A DNA stretch of 64,000 bases from Plantago ovata (Eukaryota; Streptophyta; Magnoliopsida; Lamiales; Plantaginaceae): NCBI GenBank assembly GCA_028274465.1, contig CM051457.1:107569982-107633981 (forward strand). Direction: 5' to 3'. Made by a program: the position numbers and the translations under genes. The notes beneath the pieces were generated by a model. That model was not told the origin of the DNA. It made no database searches and was given only the letters and a program-made list of their open reading frames with translations. This document shows positions 42,380-55,689 of the stretch, piece after piece (the stretch's first letter is position 1; each line of letters opens with the position of its first letter).

Positions 42380-43430
42380 GATGTTGGTGGTATTCAGTAG
42401 AATCTTCGGGCGTAGGATTTACTCGATGCCTAGAAGTTTTACACGTAGATTTATAATCAGTTACGGCGAATATTTCCAGCAAAACTTAATTAACTCGTAG
42501 ATATGTAATCTGTTACGGCGAATATAAACATGGAATTGAAGTAAACATGACCAAGCATGTCAGTGACCTGTCACTACCTTCGAAGATTAAATAATAAGAT
42601 ACTTCAAACATGAATGAATTAATAATCAAGCTTAAGGCATCTAGCATACGAATAAATTTTAACCCTTCGATTTACATCCTACCACCAACACGAAAAGATT
42701 ACCTACTCATATCAATCATAACATAAACGATAGAAACATGCATGATTTCAATGGTGGAAAACATCATAAACGCAGAAATAATAGATGTAATACTGTAAAT
42801 ATCAATTGTCAAGAGTTAATACGAATATAGCATATGAATTCTACGAATATAAAAGATGAAATTCTAGCAATCAATCCCAATAATCAAAAGAAACTAAGTT
42901 CTAAGGCTTAGAATAGCCTCCTAAAGGGTTTCCTAATTCGTACTTCTAGGGTATGATAAAAGACGAAGTTCTGAAGTTATGTCTCTCGAATTGGTTAAAT
43001 ACGAAAGACACGGGTCAAATCGTGTAATCTTCCCGTCAGTGGGCCGCCGGCAGCGATGGGCCACAGCTGACAACGATGGACCACGACTAGCAACAATGAG
43101 CTTCTCGCTAGCAGCGCTGGCGGTCTCTGGAAATAGTAGCGAAATTCTTTTCTTTTGCGTATTTTGGCCTTCTAAGTCCAAATTTCACCTCTCCAAGGCA
43201 TAAAGGCTGGTATGTGAGCATCATCGGAGATTCTTGGCATCCAAGAGTGATCCAATTGCATCCAAAAGCACCACTTACACCAAAAACACCAATTTGCTCC
43301 AAAAGTACCTAAAAACCATAAAAGTACGGAAGTAATTCTAAACTAATAAAATGAAATGGAATATGCAGCTTAAAGATTGAAAAACGGATCTAAAAATCCC
43401 CGATGACGGTGAATATTTGAGCGTCATCAA
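42380..43430 (-). repeat. degraded LTR-type repeat, minus copy of an inverted pair
   Basis: The part 42660-42770 (TACATCCTACCACCAACACG and following) is recognisably the reverse complement of 44220-44345. A GC-rich patch with GCCGCCGGCAGCGATGGG lies at 43045-43070 and a GATGACGGTG...CGTCATCA foldback at 43402-43428. No pol domain was found. It may be a TRIM or the LTR of a gypsy-type element. Confidence 0.45.
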
Positions 43431-43679
43431 TATGTACAACTTTTACATTTGAAAACTAATCAAAGAAATTGGGTTATGGTCATGCAAGTCACAATGTTTT
43501 TTCGGCCGAACTGACCAACTAATTTTAGGATTTCAAAAAAGGTGTAAACGTATTTTGATTTTTTAATAATGAAAACTAGAAATTGGGTCATGGGCCTACT
43601 AAATCAGATTCTTTTCCTACCGAAATGAGCAATCATATGAAGGAATTATTTCAAAGAGTCTTCTCTTTGGATATTAAAA

Positions 43680-44920
43680 GGAGTTGTTGATGACGATAAA
43701 TTAGTACCCGTCATCAAGGCTCTTTTTCGACCTTTTATTGTTCTTTTACTTTATATTTTAGTTAGAGTTAGTTCCTTTGGATATGTTTTGTGTCACAGGG
43801 TTCCCGGATGCACTTTGGTGAAAATAACGAAAAATAGGCTTATTTTGGTGCAAATTGAGCTTACTTTGAAGACTTGACTTTTCCATGAGTAAACGAAGGT
43901 CCCCGAGGCTTGAGGAGTGCAAAATCTGGCTTTAACAGGAGTTTGAATCACTTTGAAACAATAAAAGTTCGGCAAATTCTTCTACCGAAGGTTGGCTAGC
44001 CGCCAGAAGCACTTGGCGTCCCGCCAACTCAGTTGGTGCCCAGACGACGTCGCGATTTCAAATTCTGGATTTTGTATTTAAACTCGTTTTTCATTATTCC
44101 AATTAGGTTTTCACTTTAGGTTGCAGCTTAGCACGAACCCTAGAGATCAAAAGATACACTTTGGAGGCATCTCTTAGCCTCTTAACTCTCAATTTTCATC
44201 GTAGGATTGGCTACCATTGCTAGATTTCATTGCTTTATGATGTTTTCTATTGCTATGGTTATGATTATGAATATGCATGTTGTTAATTCGTTATGAGTAG
44301 CTAATCGGTACGTGTTGATGGTAGGATGTAGGTTGTATTAGCATGGATTATGATTATGTTAGCATGAGGCTTTGAAAGGGATGCATATGTGTATGTTTAT
44401 GGCCTGATCTATGTATGTTTATGGTTTGCTAACGCCAAAACCTTCGAATTAGGATAGTGGCAGGATCCTAGGTCAATTAAAGACTGTAAACATAGCCTAA
44501 ACTACATGTATGTAATGCTGGAAATTAGTATGTGTTTGAGTATCTCCATGTATGCTTGAAGCTTCTAAGTAAAGTGCCTCGTAATTGCCTTCAATGATAT
44601 TGTATACTTCGTTATGCATGTTATTGATGATACATGTCTACAAACAGTGTGACTACCTACGTCTATCGCTTGCTAACATATGAAGAAGCCATGTTAATAT
44701 GCCTACTACCTACTATCAACCGCTTTAATCATATATTTGAATCTCGTAGCCTTTATGTCTATCGTTTATTGTTAGTGTTTACTATTGCAACCAATTATTT
44801 CCACCAACTATTGCAACTATTTGCATTCGATTTAATTAAGTAGAAGTAAATTAGAAACATCTTACTTGAATCTCTAGAAACCGACACTCGAGTTAACTTA
44901 CCATTACACTAAGTTCTGTG
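43680..44920 (+). repeat. degraded LTR-type repeat, plus copy of the inverted pair
   Basis: It contains TTGATGACGATAAATTAG...CGTCATCAAGG near 43690-43720, a GC-rich patch (GCTAGCCGCCAGAAGCAC, 43996-44013) and GATGGTAGGATGTAGGTTG (44319-44337), the mirror of the 42.66-kb segment. The two copies face opposite ways about 0.2 kb apart. Confidence 0.45.
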
Positions 44921-44984
44921 TGATTAGAGTTAGCTTGGCATTTATAAATATTATTTGGTGAGTGCTCAACGATCGTTCATCAGT

Positions 44985-45720
44985 TTCTTGGTCTTTGAGA
45001 GATTGGTTACCCAAGAGAGGGGTGTGAGTTTTGTGGTGCTTGGAGAAGGGATCTATTTGAATGGGAAAAGGAGAAGGTTAGAAAGACTAAGAAGTTGTGT
45101 GGGTGACACCTTAATACGAGAAGGTAATTTTGACACTTGGAGTTGGACTAAAGGCGGAGATGGTTTCTATACCATCTATATGAGAGATATCGGGTTCTTA
45201 ACGGGAAAGACGGGCCTTTAGGAATGGGAAGGTGGCACAAAGAAGTGTGGTGTAATCTAGTCCCTTCAAAGGCTGATGTGTTTATTTGGAAAGTATTACA
45301 ATATAAAATCATCCCTACAAATAAAACTTAAGTAAGAGAGGAGTTTTCTTTGGCGACTCTAACTACTTTGCAAGTGGTGTGGAAGAGAAGATGAAACAAC
45401 TTGACATATTTTGAGGTTGTGAGTTCACTTTGAAAGTTTTTGGAGACTGGTCTTTAATTGGTTAAAATTTAAGCATCCCTTAGGGTCGAACTTGGTGGAA
45501 TGACTTGAAGCTCATGTGAGTGCCAAACCTAAAGGAGAGAAGAGGCTTTGGCAAGTCTTTTCGCATGGAACGACTTGGATTATTTGGTTGGCAAGATCGA
45601 AACACTCGGAACTTCAAGGATGAGATGTGGTTACCTTGGGAGGTGTTGGAAAAAATAAAATTGATTTGTTGGACTTGGTTAAAGTGTAAAGGTGAGGTTG
45701 AGAGATTATTACTTAGCTAA
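44985..45720 (+). pseudogene. LINE ORF2 C-terminus (zf-RVT-type) remnant
   Basis: Conceptual fragments in shifting frames include DTWSWTKGGDGFYTIYMRD, WHKEVWCNLVPSKADVFIWK and TTWIIWLAR, which are typical of the zinc-binding region at the end of plant L1 ORF2. Stops and frameshifts are frequent, so it is non-functional. Confidence 0.7.
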
Positions 45721-45944
45721 CTCTCGGTTTCTTGAACCACTTCTTAGTTTAGATTTGGGAAAGACTTAAGAGTTGAGGGAAGGAAGCTTCTGGGGCTAGA
45801 CTTGGAAGTTAGTGAACCATGTAAGGACATAGGGGTTGTTTTTTCCTCTAAATTTGAATTTTTCGTTTGCTCAGTGTCTTGACAGGTAAGGCGCAGTTGA
45901 GGAGGTATGGTGTTTGGGTTCTTGGCTGTCCATGAAGGTCTTGG

Positions 45945-47492
45945 TGTTGGTCCCTTTAGACAACAAGTAGAGACTAGAGGGGGGGGGGTGAATAGTCTCT
46001 AAAACTTTTTCGTCCTCTAACACTTTCTCAGCAAGGTGCTTTTACTTTTCAGTAAAGAGCTTATGCTGATACTTAATACAAATTTCTCAGCAAGGTACTT
46101 AATACTTGTTCAGTAGTAAGCTTTGCTAATACTTAAATAATCATAGAACGGAAGTCTTTTGAAAATTAAGTGCTTTTGACAAAACCACAACTCAGCAGGT
46201 TAAGCAAAACAATTTTAAACCAAGTCTGCTGAGTGAAAGCTTTTTTGAAAGAATCTGCAGTAACTAAAATAAAGCTTTGCTGAAATGTAAATGCAGTAAG
46301 TAAATCACACAAACACTTTATAGTGGTATCTGAGGGTGGCGTAATCCCTCAACTAGTTCACTTTGTCCTTGCTAGGACTGAATTCACTAAGATAGATGAT
46401 GAGGTTCCTTACAACACCTAATCTACTAGAATTTCAGAAACCAAAGCACCCTTGCTTTGTTTCCAACCTATCCTGAGAACTAAAATCTTGTTCTCCACCA
46501 AACTTGGGATACTTATCAGCAAATCATTGCTTGATTAGTTCCCCCTGAATTCCACGCCTGTAAAACGGTGTTTTATCAGTTAGAGAGGTTTTGGGTGAAG
46601 ATCACAATGAAATTAACTTTTCAGCTAATACCAAGTAATCTTAAGAAACTCAACTGAATAAATTTCAGTTATAAGTATATTATTTCTAGGTGTCAAGACT
46701 ATTTCTTGTTTAGGAGAAAGAACACTTAACTAAATTCTTAGCCAGAGTTCTACTCCACAAGTAGCTTTTGTTTCAAGCTTAAGTCTTGGGTCGGATCAGA
46801 CAGTAGTGAGCTTAAGAAAGATGTGAGTTTGAAAGCACAAGTGAGTGTAAGATCACGTTGTTGACACACTTCTTTCACTGCCTAAGGGTCTCCATTTATA
46901 GTGATTTCTTGGTGCCGTTTGAATTTAAAATTCCAAGCCGGAGCCAGAAAATGTCACTATCTTGCTACGAAGGTACTGTCAGCAGCGTGTTCAACCTTTT
47001 CAGAACGGCATGCTTTTCATTTAATGCTCTTTGATCTGTTTCAACATTTGAAACCTGGAGCTCAAATGAAAGTACTAATTCAGCAAGTAAGGTCACATGT
47101 AGTTACTTTAGCACGTTGTATCAGCTCAGCAAACTCAAGTTTATCACTTGTGTTTTCTGCTTTGTTGAAATATGTACTTTAGTTAACTTTACTATGTGCC
47201 TTATATAGATACCAAGTCTCAGCAAACTTCAAGTGTTCTTTGTTGTAGGTCTTCAAGTCTTCAAGTCTTTTGAGTGGTTCTTATACTTCAATAGATTATT
47301 TCAGCAAACAACGTACATCATCAGCAGGCAAAAGAACCTATCTAGTACCTATACTAAGTCTTCAGCAGATGTTTCTCTTTTACAATGTCCTTTAAAAATT
47401 CTAATTTCCTATGAACCTTAAGAGTACTAATCACTGGACTGTTCTTAATTTAGCGTGGTAATCTGTTCATCAAAATTACAAGTTTCCTAACA
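45945..47492 (-). mobile_element. solo LTR, 1,548 bp, with target duplication CTTGG
   Basis: It begins TGTTGGTCCC and ends TTTCCTAACA, with CTTGG at 45940-45944 and 47493-47497. On the minus strand a CTATAAATGG promoter box falls near 46890, which sets the orientation. No gag or pol sequence is present, so it is a solo LTR left by recombination. A G-run (45979-45988) lies inside. Confidence 0.8.
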
Positions 47493-48042
47493 CTTGGTCT
47501 AGTAGTTTCGGAGGGCTCATGAAAAACTTTGAGTTTCGGTTGTGGTCAGGGTAAGTAGACTTGATTAGGGGGTCCGGTTGAGGTTGGATTTTAAACTTCC
47601 TCTTCAAGTAATAACCCGAGGATTCATATCATTGTGATATGGTTTTAAATTGCTTGGTCAATTTTAGTGATTTTGAAGGCTTTAACCTTTTCTCACTAGT
47701 TCGGTTACAATCTATCGCCACGCTTTAAATTACTTTCCACTTGGTGGTTAGCGACCATAGGTTAAGGAAAATGCTAAGCATCGATATAGATGAACCTATT
47801 TCTTGCCACTAGCTCAATTTAGGAATGGAACTTGACATTTGATGGAGCTATAGATGAACCTATTTCTTGCCACTAGCTCGCGTACCGGCATAGGATGGAG
47901 GAGCGTGATCATTTGAAAGTAAACGGGTTTATGGGAGAAGCTTACTGCTTTTAGAGGCAAATGCTTCTTCAACTTTTGAGGTTTCAGTTTCGATGGCTAC
48001 TTTTTTCCTTGTTTGGTTACTTTGGGGATTTTACTTGGTGTG

Positions 48043-51000
48043 TATCGAAACTATAAGGGAGAAGAGCAAGGAGTTGCAGTACAAGAGCTACCAGAGAGAA
48101 GAACAAGTGTAGATCCGACTTAAGGAGGATCGACTTATGTTGACGACTGGAGCGTCCTAGAGCGTACTGCTGTATATTAATACTGTAACTTATATTTTGT
48201 GTTTAATAGAAACACGCTTTCTTCCCTCTTTTGTATATAAATAGGTCAAACACTCTGTACAATTCAGACTTTGCTACTTCAATACAACAAACACACTTAA
48301 TTTACTTTATGCTTCCTTCCATGGCATATTTTAGCTTGTTTGTCGTCTGTGTTATCTCAATCTCTGATATGGCATCCTGAGCCAGGTTCCAGTCAGTGCT
48401 TCCGCATTCTCTGTTCAGACGATTCTCATTTCACTGCAGAATTTCGGTTTCTCAGCTTCTTCAGGTACTTCGCTGCTCTTCATTTCGATTCGTGTTTCGG
48501 TCGAGTTCAATTGAGTAGTTTACCTTCGTGTTTGAGCTGCTGGTTGGTTAATTCTGTGGTTATTTGGTTGATTAGTGAAGTGTTGGTGTTGAAGTGGATT
48601 GTTGGTGAATTGTTGGCGTTTGTTGGTTTGTTACGAAGTTTCTAGGTCATTTCAGCTGATTAGAGTTGTTTCTGAGTTGAATTTAGCAGTAGATAATCAT
48701 GGAGAGTAAAGTAGATGATGATACTGTGAATTTGAACTCGAAGGATGATGGTTCAGGTTTAAAATTGTTGAAGTCTAGTTCTGGTCCTATTTCAAAGGAA
48801 TTGAAAACTGCTGTAGAACTAGATCCTTCCGATCCAAATAGTGTTTACTTTCTCACTCCAGCTGAAACTCTCACCTCTAGAGCTTGCAAAATGTTGTTGA
48901 CTGGAGATAACTTCATGAAAGGAGTTTATGAGGAATCTAGCTTTTAAGAACAAGTTAGGTTTTATCACTGGAGATGTTAAGATGCCAGAGCTAGATCATC
49001 CTCTCTATATGCCTTGGGTCAGGTGCAACAATGTTGTGTTGTCATGGCTGCTTCACTCATTGTCCGAGGAAATCAAAGCAACTGTACTATTTTGTGACTA
49101 TGCAAAGGATGTATGGGATAAGGTTACAGAGATGCATTCACATCCAGACTTGCTTAGGGTTTATCTTCTGCAGCTTGATTGCAACTATGAACCAGGGTAG
49201 TCTCACTGTTAAGCAATACTATACACAGCTGAAGGGTAGATGGGAAGAACTGAGGATGTTTAGGCCCATACCAAAGTGTATTTGTGTTGATGGCAGGAGG
49301 GTTATAGAGTGTGCTGGCTGTAACATGAATGAAGATAAGTTGTTGCAATTTCTTATGGGCCTTAATTCAGATTTTGACAGCATTAGAGGTCAAGTTCTCA
49401 ATAAGATTCATGTTCCAAGTGTGGATGCTGCATTTAGGATCATTGCTCAGGATGGAGGTCAAAGAGTTGCTAGGCTTAAGTCTGTTCAGTCAGGGGACAC
49501 AACTACTTATGCTGTTAATACTAGTTATCCTGGTAATACCAAGAGGAAAGTGAGATCTCAGTGTGATAATTGCAAATGAGTGGGCATACAAGAGAGAATT
49601 GCTACAGGCTGATTGGATTTCCTCAAGGGTTTAAGTTTACTAAGAAGCCAGCCAAAGGTGATGGCAATAGAAATCCATATCAAGCTGCAGCTGCTCCTCA
49701 TTATGCAAATCAAGTTTCTGGTAGTAACTCATCTGCAAGTACTCAAGGCGGAGTTCAATATCAGCTGGCACAAATGAAGCAACAAATGTCAAGTCTGTCC
49801 AACATGATGAGTGCTATTGAATAATCTCAAGCTGGTAGTTCTTCTACCTCCAGTCAAGCTGGTGATCATAATGCAATGGTGCCTTATGTTGAAGAAAATG
49901 ACCAGGGTGTTAACAAAATGGCAGGTACATTTCTTGCTTCTTCTATTAATTTAGCAAATCAAGATATTCTGTCTAGTCTTAGAGGGCATTTTATAGTAGA
50001 TACAGGTGCAACAGATCATGTGATATATGATGAGCATTTGTTCACATCAAATGTTGTATGCATCAATACTTTTGTTAATTTTCCTGATAAAACTAAAATT
50101 CATGTCACTAAGTCTGGTAACATTAAACTTTCTGATCATGTCACTTTGTATAATGTGCTTTTAGTGCCAACATTTCAAGTCAATTTGCTTTCTGTCAGTA
50201 AGATTACTGACCAAGGCAAATTTCATTTCATTTTTACTCATAATGAGTGTCATTTACAGGAGGTTTCTTCAGGGACAAAGATTGGAATCGCTAAGAGATT
50301 CAAGTCTTTGTTTGTCTTGTCAATTCCTTCACAGTCTATGTCTTTTACAGCTTTCAGTAATGTACCAGAATCATCTTCTCATGGTGAACACAGTAGTACA
50401 GTCTTATGGCATAACAGGTTAGGTCATCCATCTTTGCAGAGGATGAAACTAATAAAATCTCATGTAGTCCATAGTAAGCACTTGAATGATTGTACTATTT
50501 GTTTAGAAGCTAAGATGAGAAGAGTTTCTTTTCCTGACAGTACCAATGTATCCAATGCTATATTTGAGTTAGTACATTTTGATGTGTGGGTCCTTATGCC
50601 CAAGGTACTTTAAATGGAAATCACTACTTTCTGACTATAGTTGATGATTATAGTAGATATTTGTGGGTGCATTTGTTTAAAAACAAGTCTGATGTGAAGG
50701 ATATAATTGGCAATTTCATTCAGTTGGTGAAAAATCAGTATGGAATCTGTATTAAAAAGATTAGATCAGACAATGGTACTGAATTTAATCTTGATTCAGT
50801 TCTGACTCCTCTGGGCAGTATTCATCAACGTAGTTGTGTTTATACTCCACAACAAAATGGAGTTGTGGAGCGTAAACATCAACATTTGTTGAATGTGGCC
50901 AGAGCTCTCATTTTTCAATCTTATGTACCTTTGAAATTTTGGGGGGATGCAGTACTCACAGCTGCATATTTGATTAACAAGATTTCAGCCTCAAATCTGA

Positions 51001-53832
51001 AAAATTTGAGTCCTCATGAGCTATTTTATAACAAAGCACCAGATTATCAAGATTTAAAAACTTTTGGATGCTTATGTTACAGTTATATTCACAAGGTTCA
51101 TAGGAACAAATTTACTCCTCATAGTGAAACTTGTATGTTTATTGGATACCCTCCACATGTCAAAGGTTACAGGTTATATAATCTTACATCTCACAAGGTT
51201 GTTATTTCTAGAGATGTTCACTTCTTAGTCTGTGTTTCCTTTTCATACAAAGATTCCACCTCCTTCTTTATCATTCACAGACATGGACATTACTGATAAT
51301 GCCTTGTCTATTCAAGAATCAGCACATAAAATGTGTTCATCAAAATCAAATCAGACTGGTACCTCTTCTGCTTCTCATAATGCAGAACTGTTACCAGAAT
51401 TTGTTCATACTGATACATCTCATCCATTTTCTCCTCCTGAAAATGTTACAGTTTTTTATGAAGGTGGTGATTTATTTGAAGAACAAGCACAATCATCACC
51501 TGGTTGTTTTTCTAAGTCTCAAGCATCATCTTCACCAATTTCACATCATTCATCACTTGTTAGGCCAGGGTCTAACTCATTTTATATTCTTGATAATAGT
51601 GAGATTAGATCAGTTTCATTTCCCGAAACTGATACAGTTCATCATTCTCCTATGCTTGCTAATCATAATGCTTCTCCTGTTCCATTGAGGAGATCTATTA
51701 GAGATAGAAAACCTAGTACTAGAATGGATGGCTATTATTGTAACATGTTGAATAATGTGATTACAAATTTTCGTGGTACAAGATATCCTATTAGTGATTT
51801 TGTTTCTTATGATCACTTAACTCCGGCTGAAAAAACGTATGCTCTTAGTATCATGATTCATCATGATCCTAATACATATGTTGAAGCAGTTGATCACTTG
51901 CATTGGCAACAAGCTACGCAAGCTGAGCTTAAAGCTCTTCAAGATAATGGTACTTGGTCTGAGACATTGTTACCATCTCATCATAGTCCTATAGGTTGCA
52001 AATATGTCTATAAGACAAAATTGAAATCTGATGGGAGTATAGATAAATATAAAGCTCGGCTTGTAGCCAAAGGATACTCTCAGAAGTATGGGTTAGACTA
52101 CACAGAGATATTTAGTCCTGTGGCTAAACTAACTACTGTGAGAACCTTTCTAGCTTTAGTTTCTCTCAATAATTGGGCTTGTGAACAGATGGATGTTGCA
52201 AATGCCTTTATAAATGGTGATCTGGATGAGGAGATTTATATGGAGGCACCTCCTGGTTACTTGTTTCAGGGGGAGTTAGTCCATAAAGCTCAACAAACTC
52301 AGCTCAGACCTGTTCTGAAGCTTCACAAGTCACTTTATGGCTTGAAACAAGCTTCCCGGCAATGGAATGCTAAGTTCACTGAAACCTTAGTTTCTTTAGG
52401 TTTCATTCAATATGTAGCTGACTATTCCTTATTTACTAGAACCGTGAATGATAATTTCATTGCATTACTTGTTTATGTAGATGACATTGTCATTACAGGC
52501 TCTTCTAAAGAAGAGATTTCAGTTGTCAAATCTCAGCTAAATTCACAATTTAAAATCAGAGATCTTGGGGAAGTTAGGTATTTTCTTGGTCTAGAAATCA
52601 ATAGAACCAATCATGGTTTATATGTTTGCCAAAGAAAATATACACTTGATCTCTTGTTAGAAACAGGTTTTACAAATTGTAAACCTGTTGTCACACCAAT
52701 GGAGCTAAATGAGAAATTTGTACCTAGTTCGTCTGTTGGACATACTGAAATTCACAAGTGTGAGTTATATGCTTGTGAATTACATAAAACAACATAAAAA
52801 GATGAATTACTACATGATTCTTCAATTTATAGAAAGCTCATTGGTAAGCTCATATACTTGAATATAACTAGACCTGACATTTCATATTCAGTAGGGGTAC
52901 TAAGTCAATTCTTAGATAAACCTACTAGACATCATATGAAAGCAGCTTTAAGAGTTGTTAAATATCTCAAAAATAATCCAGGTCAAGGTATATTCATGTC
53001 TGCTACAAGCAATTTAAATCTGGTTGGATATTGTGATTCTGACTGGGTATCATGTGCATTCACCAGAAGGTCAACATCAGGGTATTGTATTTTTCTAGGC
53101 AAGTCATTAATCAATTGGAAGAGTAAGAAACAGGCTACTGTTAGCTGTTCTTCCTCAGAAGCTGAATATAGGGCCTTGTCTTTCACTAGTTGTGAGATTG
53201 TCTGGTTAAGAGCCTTGTTAAAGGATTTTGGTGTTATTCATAATGCACCAGTTCAACTCTTTTGTGACAATCAATCAGCTATTCATCTTACCAAGAACCC
53301 TGTGTTTCATGAGCGCACAAAACATTTGGAAATAGACTGTCATTTTGTTAGGGAAAAGGTGTTAGAAGGGATTATCACTGTTATATATGTTCCAACAACT
53401 TTGCAGCTTGCAGATTTGTTTACTAAGGCCTTATCCAGTGACAAAATGCGTTCTTTTATGTCCAAGATGTGCTTAACTAGTAGTCATGCACCTCTTGAGG
53501 GGGAGTATCGAAACTATAAAGGAGAAGTGCAAGCAATTGCAGTACAAGAGCTACTAGAGAGCAGAACAAGTGTAGATCCGACTTAAGGAGGATCGACTTA
53601 TGCTGACGACTGGAGCGTCCTAGAGCGTACTGCTGTATATTAATATTGTAACTTATATGTTGTGTTTAATATAAACACGCTTTCTTCCCTCTTTTGTATA
53701 TAAATAGGTCAAACACTCTGTACAATTCAGACTTTGCTACTTCAATACAACAAACACACTTAATTTACTCTCTGCTTCCTTCCATGGCATATTTTAGCTT
53801 GTTCGTCGTCTGTGTTATCTCAATCTCTGATA
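48043..53832 (+). mobile_element. Ty1/copia element with 327-bp LTRs, decayed
   Basis: LTRs at 48043-48369 and 53506-53832 are the same length and differ at roughly a dozen positions by eye. The target duplication GTGTG is at 48038-48042 and 53833-53837. The LTR ends read TATCGAAACT...CTCTGATA, so the termini are TA...TA, not TG...CA. A degenerate primer binding site (TGGCATCCTGAGCC, compare TGGTATCAGAGCC) follows the 5' LTR, and the tract TTGAGGGGGAG precedes the 3' LTR. The LTR TATA box is TATATAAATAG (about 48234-48244). Confidence 0.93.
48699..53586 (+). pseudogene. copia gag-pol, several frameshifts and stops
   Basis: Gag starts MESKVDDDTVNLN (48699) and changes frame near 48930, 49040-49190, 49570 and 50590, with stops at 49822 and 52795. 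Protease FIVDTGATDHVI, GAG-pre-integrase LWHNRLGHPSLQRM, integrase IVDDYSR, SDNGTEF and PQQNGVVERKHQH, RT YVDDIVITGS and RNase H YCDSDWVSC/SSSEAEYRAL are all recognisable. The zinc knuckle (CDNCK-stop) is destroyed. The element has all its parts but cannot encode an intact polyprotein. Confidence 0.92.
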
Positions 53833-54079
53833 GTGTGTACACGTGGTTACAGAAGTTCAATTTCATCCCTCTGACTCTGTCTTCGTGACTAGTGTGTGTG
53901 TTGCTTTGGAGCTTGTTGGTTTTGCTGCTTTTAGTTTACAGTGGTCAAGGTGTCGTTGGTGACTCTCTTCGCTTCATCATCATCGAGTTTTGGTATAGAT
54001 GTAGTTTTTCGCTTTGTAATCGTGTATGAGCATTATGTATGCTCTTTATTAATAAAAAACATTAGTTGCTTAAAAAAAT

Positions 54080-54870
54080 CATGTAATATATCATGTTTGT
54101 AGTACATTTAAAGAAGGATTCTAAGGTTTAAAATGCCACTACTATTCAACTAGAGGGTGTACACATAACTACTTCGGGATAAAAATCAGACAAGTTATAT
54201 GTTCGAAGTATAATTAGACAAGTTAGAAACTGATATTTTCGTCTAAACGGAACTGAACTCAATTGAATAGAACTGAATAAAGTTGAACAGAACTGAACTG
54301 AACTGAATTTAATTGTAGTATAAAATACAACTAAGCAAATCTGAACAAAACGGAACTGAACTTAAAATAATAATTTTTCGGACGAATAGAACAGAGCCAT
54401 ATTAGTGTTTTGGAAATTTTACTTTCTTAAATTCAGGGGTTATCTTGTTTTCTTTTTTATTTTCTTTTTTATTTTCTTTTTCACCATTTATCATCAGATT
54501 ACTTTTTAAATTATAATAAACAATTAAGTTATGAAAATATGATGTCTTTATCTTCATAATAAAATTAAAGTATTTATCTTTCGATGTGATTTAAAATTTA
54601 TTAGATGAAACGGAACTAATATATAGCTCAACCAAAAGACGTTAACAATTGACCGGAAGCACTTGTTTATGAGTGTAATGATAGTTTAAATTTATTTTGG
54701 TGAATTTTTCAACCAATTGCAAATGCCACGCTCCCAATTTTTATAAAGAAACGGTAGACCAGTTTGATGAAATATTAGTAGCCAGGACCAGGAGTATCTT
54801 GTTTCAAATAACACGATTCATTTAAATAATCAATTTAATTGCCAACATCTACATCACACAGATTTTGTCA
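54080..54870. other. intergenic, AT-rich
   Basis: No gene. ACTGAACTGAA words are clustered at 54245-54365 and echo again near 55815-55850. Confidence 0.5.
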
Positions 54871-54872
54871 CG

Positions 54873-55020
54873 GCTAGTGATATAGTCAGAGCTAAAATTA
54901 CTAATGCCAGAGCAATTTACCTTTCATAAACACTAATCATTTCTATAAACACTAATCATTTCTAAAAGTGCACAAATTACTTTGACATTAGTAATTTTAG
55001 CTCTGGCTATATCACTAGCC
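54873..55020. repeat. foldback / inverted repeat
   Basis: GGCTAGTGATATAGTCAGAG and the following AAAATTACTAATG reappear inverted as CATTAGTAATTTT and CTCTGGCTATATCACTAGCC. The arms of about 48 bp enclose a loop with a doubled AAACACTAATCATTTCT. It may be a small MITE or an inverted-duplication locus. Confidence 0.75.
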
Positions 55021-55430
55021 TTTTGTCATTAGTGGCTGGAAGAGAAAAAACGGTTCTCTAAAAATGGAAAATGTTGACCAATGACCACTACTTTGCTGTT
55101 TAGTGGTAACTTTTTCGAATTTGACCAGCTGCTTCGTACTTAGTTCTCCAATTTTCCATTTTATACTTCGGCAATGTAGTAATAAGTGAAGTTTTTTCAA
55201 ATGTGAATCATTTGGGTGACGATTTTAGGGTTATACGCGCGGGTAAAAAAATAAATAAATAAATAAAGTCTTAACTTTTGAATTGATAGTTCTCAAATAC
55301 TCTGATGTCTTGGATTCAAGAAGCAAATTTCGAATTTGTTCATCGTAGTTGTTTATATGCACTTGTCTGGCTAATCAAAGCTTTGTAGAAAACAGAAAAA
55401 ATAAAAAACATTTATAGCCGCAATTATGTA

Positions 55431-55685
55431 CTTCCTCCGGAAACTTAATAGGTTTACACTTTGTTTTTGTTAACTTTTTTATGTCCGGTTTGACCTCAAA
55501 TTAATCATAATTGATTACGAGAAAATTAATTTTAGAAGTTATATTATACAAATATAAAAGTATACTTTTATAATATAATTTTTAAAATTATTTTTTTCTT
55601 AACAAGTTATTATTTATTTGAGGTCAAACCGGACATCGAAAAGTAACAAAAATAAAGTGTAAACCTATTAAGTTTCCGGAGGAAG
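55431..55685. mobile_element. Stowaway-type (Tc1/mariner) MITE
   Basis: This 255-bp element has long inverted repeats, starting CTTCCTCCGGAAACTTAATA and ending with its complement, and is flanked by the TA target duplication (55429-55430 and 55686-55687). The arms pair for about 75 bp, including GGTTTGACCTCAAAT/ATTTGAGGTCAAACC. Confidence 0.9.
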
Positions 55686-55689
55686 TAAC

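Larger units (their letters stand above)
44985..54078 (+). mobile_element. L1-type LINE relic, 5'-truncated, with two LTR elements nested in it
   Basis: The 5' piece (44985-45720) encodes the degraded C-terminal zf-RVT-like end of ORF2. What looks like its 3' region continues as 45721-45944, 47493-48042 and 53833-54078, ending with TTATTAATAAAAAACATT...AAAAAA. A solo LTR and a complete copia element split it. The link between the last pieces is inferred from context and target duplications, not from coding sequence. Confidence 0.55.
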
